A stretch of 64,000 bases of DNA from Pelagicoccus sp. SDUM812003 (GTDB lineage: Bacteria; Verrucomicrobiota; Verrucomicrobiia; Opitutales; Opitutaceae): NCBI RefSeq assembly GCF_031127815.1, contig NZ_JARXHY010000004.1:248001-312000 (forward strand), given 5' to 3'. This document shows, in pieces, positions 61,639-64,000 of the stretch (position 1 is the first letter of the stretch; the number at the start of each line of letters is the position of its first letter). The notes beneath the pieces are model-generated. The model was not told where the DNA came from, did not search any database, and was given only the letters and a program-made list of their open reading frames with translations. The position numbers were made by a program, and so were the translations under genes.

Positions 61639-62865
61639 ATGCGAAAACGAACGCTTGCGGAAAAACCGCTTTTGCTGCTGCTGGCAGCCGTACAATTCAC
61701 CCACATAATGGACTTCATGATCCTGATGCCATTGGGGCCGCAACTGGTGCGTGAGCTTGGCATCGGACCGAGCAAGTTCAGCGCGATCGTGGCGGCTTAC
61801 GCGGTCAGTTCTGGGGTGGTGGGACTTTTGACTGCTCCGTTTATCGATCGCTTCGATCGGCGCACGGCTTTGTTGGTGGTGTACGCAGGCTTTACGGTCG
61901 GTACGCTTGTTTGCGGGTTGGCTCAAGATGCCAGCGCTTTGATGATGGGCCGCATGATTAGCGGCGGCTTTGGAGGGGTGGCGACTGCTCTGGTGCTTTC
62001 CATCGTTGGCGACGTGGTGCCACCGCAACGACGGGCCGCCGCGGTGGGACTGGTGATGACTGCGTTTTCAATCGCCTCTGCGTTGGGGGTGCCAACTGGG
62101 CTTTACATCGCTCATGCCTTCGCATGGGAAGCCCCCTTTTTGATGCTCGCGAGCTTGGCGACCGTCATGTGGCTGGTCGCGTTTTTCGGTTTGCCATCTG
62201 TGAGCGGTCATCTTGAAGCCGATCCGAAAAAGCGGGCCGCATCCTTCCTCGCTTTGCTGCGGGACGCCAATGCGGGCAAGGCCCTGCTTTTCTACGCGGC
62301 GCTCGTTTTCGGCCATTTCGTGATCATTCCGCTCATGGCTCAGTACTTCGTGGCAAACATGGGCCTGCCGGAAAGCAGAGTCTTTTTGGTTTATCTGATC
62401 GGGGGCGTTCTGACGGTTTTCACCGCGCCCCGCATTGGGAAGCTCGCTGATCGCTTCGGCCGGGTTCGCGTGCTTGGTTTCCTGGTGGCGGTGGCGAGCG
62501 TGATCACGCTGACTATCTCAAATGGCGGGCCGATGCCGATATGGCTCATTCTGATCATCGCGGCGAGCTTCTTCGTGTTCGCCAGCGGTCGTTTCGTGCC
62601 GGGCCAAGCGATCATGACGCTGGCGGTTTCACCGACGCGGCGTGGGGCCTTCATGAGCTTGAGCGGCTGCGCTCGGGACATCGCCTCCGGTTTCGCCTCG
62701 ACGGCGGGCGGTTGGATCGTATCCGCCGATGCCACGGGACGCTTGATCGGCTACCACTGGCTCGGATGGTTGGGGGTCGGCGTCAGTTTGCTGGCCTTCG
62801 CCATGTCGCGCACCGTGCGCGAAGCCGATCAGGTCATGCCCGCGAAAGTGGCTGTGGAAACGTAA
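61639..62865 (+). CDS. MFS transporter, DHA1-like
   Basis: 408 residues from ATG at 61639 (MRKRTLAEKPLLLLL); an ATG six codons earlier is possible. Twelve membrane segments. Family marks are FTHIMDFMILMPLGPQLVRE, the loop FIDRFDRRTALLVVYAG between helices 2 and 3, and GRMISGGFGGVATALVLSIV. This is the AraJ / drug:H+ antiporter type (DHA1), which exports sugars or small toxic compounds. Substrate unknown. A strong bidirectional hairpin (62896-62921) separates it from the convergent fasciclin gene. Confidence 0.87.
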   Translation: MRKRTLAEKPLLLLLAAVQFTHIMDFMILMPLGPQLVRELGIGPSKFSAIVAAYAVSSGVVGLLTAPFIDRFDRRTALLVVYAGFTVGTLVCGLAQDASALMMGRMISGGFGGVATALVLSIVGDVVPPQRRAAAVGLVMTAFSIASALGVPTGLYIAHAFAWEAPFLMLASLATVMWLVAFFGLPSVSGHLEADPKKRAASFLALLRDANAGKALLFYAALVFGHFVIIPLMAQYFVANMGLPESRVFLVYLIGGVLTVFTAPRIGKLADRFGRVRVLGFLVAVASVITLTISNGGPMPIWLILIIAASFFVFASGRFVPGQAIMTLAVSPTRRGAFMSLSGCARDIASGFASTAGGWIVSADATGRLIGYHWLGWLGVGVSLLAFAMSRTVREADQVMPAKVAVET

Positions 62866-62895
62866 GATCCGGTGTCTTCGAGCTGACGATACAGA

Positions 62896-62921
62896 AAAGC
62901 CGAGCGCTGCGGCTCGGCTTT
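62896..62921. terminator. Bidirectional rho-independent terminator
   Basis: Ten-base perfect arms AAAGCCGAGC (62896-62905) and GCTCGGCTTT (62912-62921) with a 6-nt loop. A-runs and T-runs at the arm ends allow it to stop both the MFS (+) and fasciclin (-) transcripts. Confidence 0.85.
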
Positions 62922-62943
62922 GCAAAACGTATGTTCGCGTCTC

Positions 62944-63453
62944 TTAGCTGTCTTGCTCGTTCGGGAGTATGACTTTGTCGATGACGTGGATGATTCCGTT
63001 GCTAGCTTTCACGTCAGTGGCGACGACATTGGCTCCGTCCACCTTGACCTTGCCGTACTTGACGGAGATGGTGAGCTTCGAGCCTTGGGCGGTTTCAACC
63101 ATGCCGGAGGAAACGTCCTTAGCCATGACCTTTGCGGGTACGACGTGGTAGGTCAGGATGGCTGTGAGCTTGTCCTTGTTTTCCGGCTTGAGAAGAGACT
63201 CCAGCGTGCCCTCGGGCAATGCGGCGAAGGCTTCGTTGGTTGGCGCGAAGACGGTGAAAGGTCCTTCCCCCTTTAGAACATCCACTAGGCCCGCAGCCTT
63301 CACGGCGGCAACTAGGGTCGAAAAATCCTCGTTGGACGCTGCGACATCCACGATGTCCTTCTTGGTTTTGTAATCCCCAGCCTGGGCCATGCCGAGGACG
63401 ACGAGACTGGTGAGGGTAGCGATGAAGAGTTTAAGCGTTTTGTTGAATAGCAT
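62944..63453 (-). CDS. Exported fasciclin (FAS1) domain protein
   Basis: 169 residues from the start at 63453, supported by GGAGG eight bases upstream; the longer frame to 63558 has no such site. A signal peptide ([17 protein letters not shown]) is followed by one FAS1 domain: [40 protein letters not shown], then [16 protein letters not shown] and [12 protein letters not shown]. These H1/H2-like stretches define the fasciclin fold, used in adhesion. Small single-domain secreted FAS1 proteins are common in marine bacteria; the partner is not known. It is a single-gene unit. Confidence 0.93.
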   Translation of the reverse strand: MLFNKTLKLFIATLTSLVVLGMAQAGDYKTKKDIVDVAASNEDFSTLVAAVKAAGLVDVLKGEGPFTVFAPTNEAFAALPEGTLESLLKPENKDKLTAILTYHVVPAKVMAKDVSSGMVETAQGSKLTISVKYGKVKVDGANVVATDVKASNGIIHVIDKVILPNEQDS

Positions 63454-64000
63454 GTTTTTCCTCCGATTGGTTTTCTGATGGCACCGTGAACAGACATTGA
63501 ACTCGGTTGTGCTGAAATACGAAGAACGATTCGCGTTGATTGGGTAAATGATGGACATGAATAGAGGTCTTTACGCGCTTCAAGGATGGTTCAAAAAGCC
63601 AGCCCTAGGTCTTATTGTGCTCCAGTGGAGGGAGTTGCCGAATGCTGGATTGTCGCAGCGTGCCGCATCGAAATCGCTTTGCGGAGGTCGCTTTTCTTAT
63701 CGCTTGGCAAGCGGGGAGGATTTTTTGGGGTCTTCCACTTGGACCACCAGACAGCGTTGACAGTTCACGAGCACGCCGGAGCTCGCTTGGTCGGTCGGCC
63801 GGCTTTTGCCTTTATCGAATTACGCTAGCTGGAGATGCCAGCAGCAACAGTGAACGCGTCAGCGCAGAGCAAGGATGCGAAGCCCGAAATCGATGTGTTT
63901 GAATGATGGATACGGCGACTCGTATTGGTTGCCTTGAGGAACCGTGACTTTGTTTGTTATCGATTGAAAACGGGCGCGTTGTTGGGCGGGGGCGGAGTAA
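63454..64000. other. Non-coding stretch at the right edge
   Basis: 547 bp upstream of the fasciclin gene. The short open frames here have no protein-like features and no ribosome binding site. I see no hairpin, repeat or RNA gene in it. The promoter of the fasciclin gene must lie near 63470-63560, but no clear -10/-35 pair can be picked out. A gene starting beyond the window could have its upstream region here. Confidence 0.5.

Noticed and set aside
1-64000. CRISPR arrays, tRNA or rRNA genes, prophage or transposase genes
   Set aside because: I looked for regular direct repeats, cloverleaf-like segments and transposase motifs and found none. Small RNAs without strong features could be missed without a covariance-model search.

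Overview
The window looks like a chromosomal segment of a marine member of the Verrucomicrobiota, most likely class Opitutae (Pelagicoccus-, Coraliomargarita- or Opitutus-like). The basis is high GC, two TonB-dependent receptors with the ELDxF/YxV-type motif just after the signal peptide, very large secreted proteins with Ig-like or InlB-type repeats and calcium-binding DxDxDG-type tails, and a ResB/CcsA plus NrfHA set. This is inference from protein style; there is no rRNA or other marker gene in the window. I saw no tRNA, CRISPR array, prophage or insertion sequence.

Layout. (1) 2-8824, + strand: the end of an unidentified gene, then a compact cluster: FN3-like membrane protein, sodium:solute symporter, a 41-residue membrane peptide, a divergent aspartate/ornithine carbamoyltransferase homologue, an AsnB-type glutamine amidotransferase, a lysine-2,3-aminomutase-like radical SAM enzyme, an M20 carbamoylase-type hydrolase and an isochorismatase-type amidase. 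This is the best candidate for an undescribed pathway: enzymes that could add and remove carbamoyl and amide groups on an amino acid or beta-amino acid, next to a transporter. (2) 8888-11395: a PAS-SpoIIE/PP2C phosphatase and an AraC regulator. (3) 11569-23129, - strand: a maltodextrin/starch locus (MFS sugar porter, MalQ, TonB receptor, SusA-like neopullulanase, alpha-amylase, Na+ symporter). A 34-nt element is shared upstream of the receptor and of the alpha-amylase. (4) 23280-25910: FAD oxidoreductase, DUF2256 mini-protein and an unusual photolyase homologue, tightly packed. (5) 26101-30639: AEC permease, two small exported proteins, a cytochrome c, and a glycosyltransferase with a TetR repressor and twin operators.

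(6) 30862-38455: NAD-malic enzyme, and a 1953-residue subtilisin-like protease with Ig-like domains. (7) 38595-42903, - strand: CcsA, ResB, NrfA, NrfH, i.e. periplasmic ammonifying nitrite reduction plus cytochrome c maturation. (8) 43145-48013: secreted beta-propeller protein and a CPA2 antiporter. (9) 48136-52468: PepSY protein, siderophore-type TonB receptor and a convergent exported esterase that may process siderophores. (10) 52607-63453: secreted GH51 arabinofuranosidase, a 2037-residue repeat protein, a sulfotransferase, an MFS exporter and a fasciclin-domain protein.

Several intergenic gaps carry GC-rich palindromes of one family (consensus start AGGTNGGGCGNG), which look like REP-type repeats. 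Small genes added by reading the sequence directly: the partial gene at 2-160, the 41-residue peptide at 2179-2304 and the DUF2256 gene at 24505-24678.
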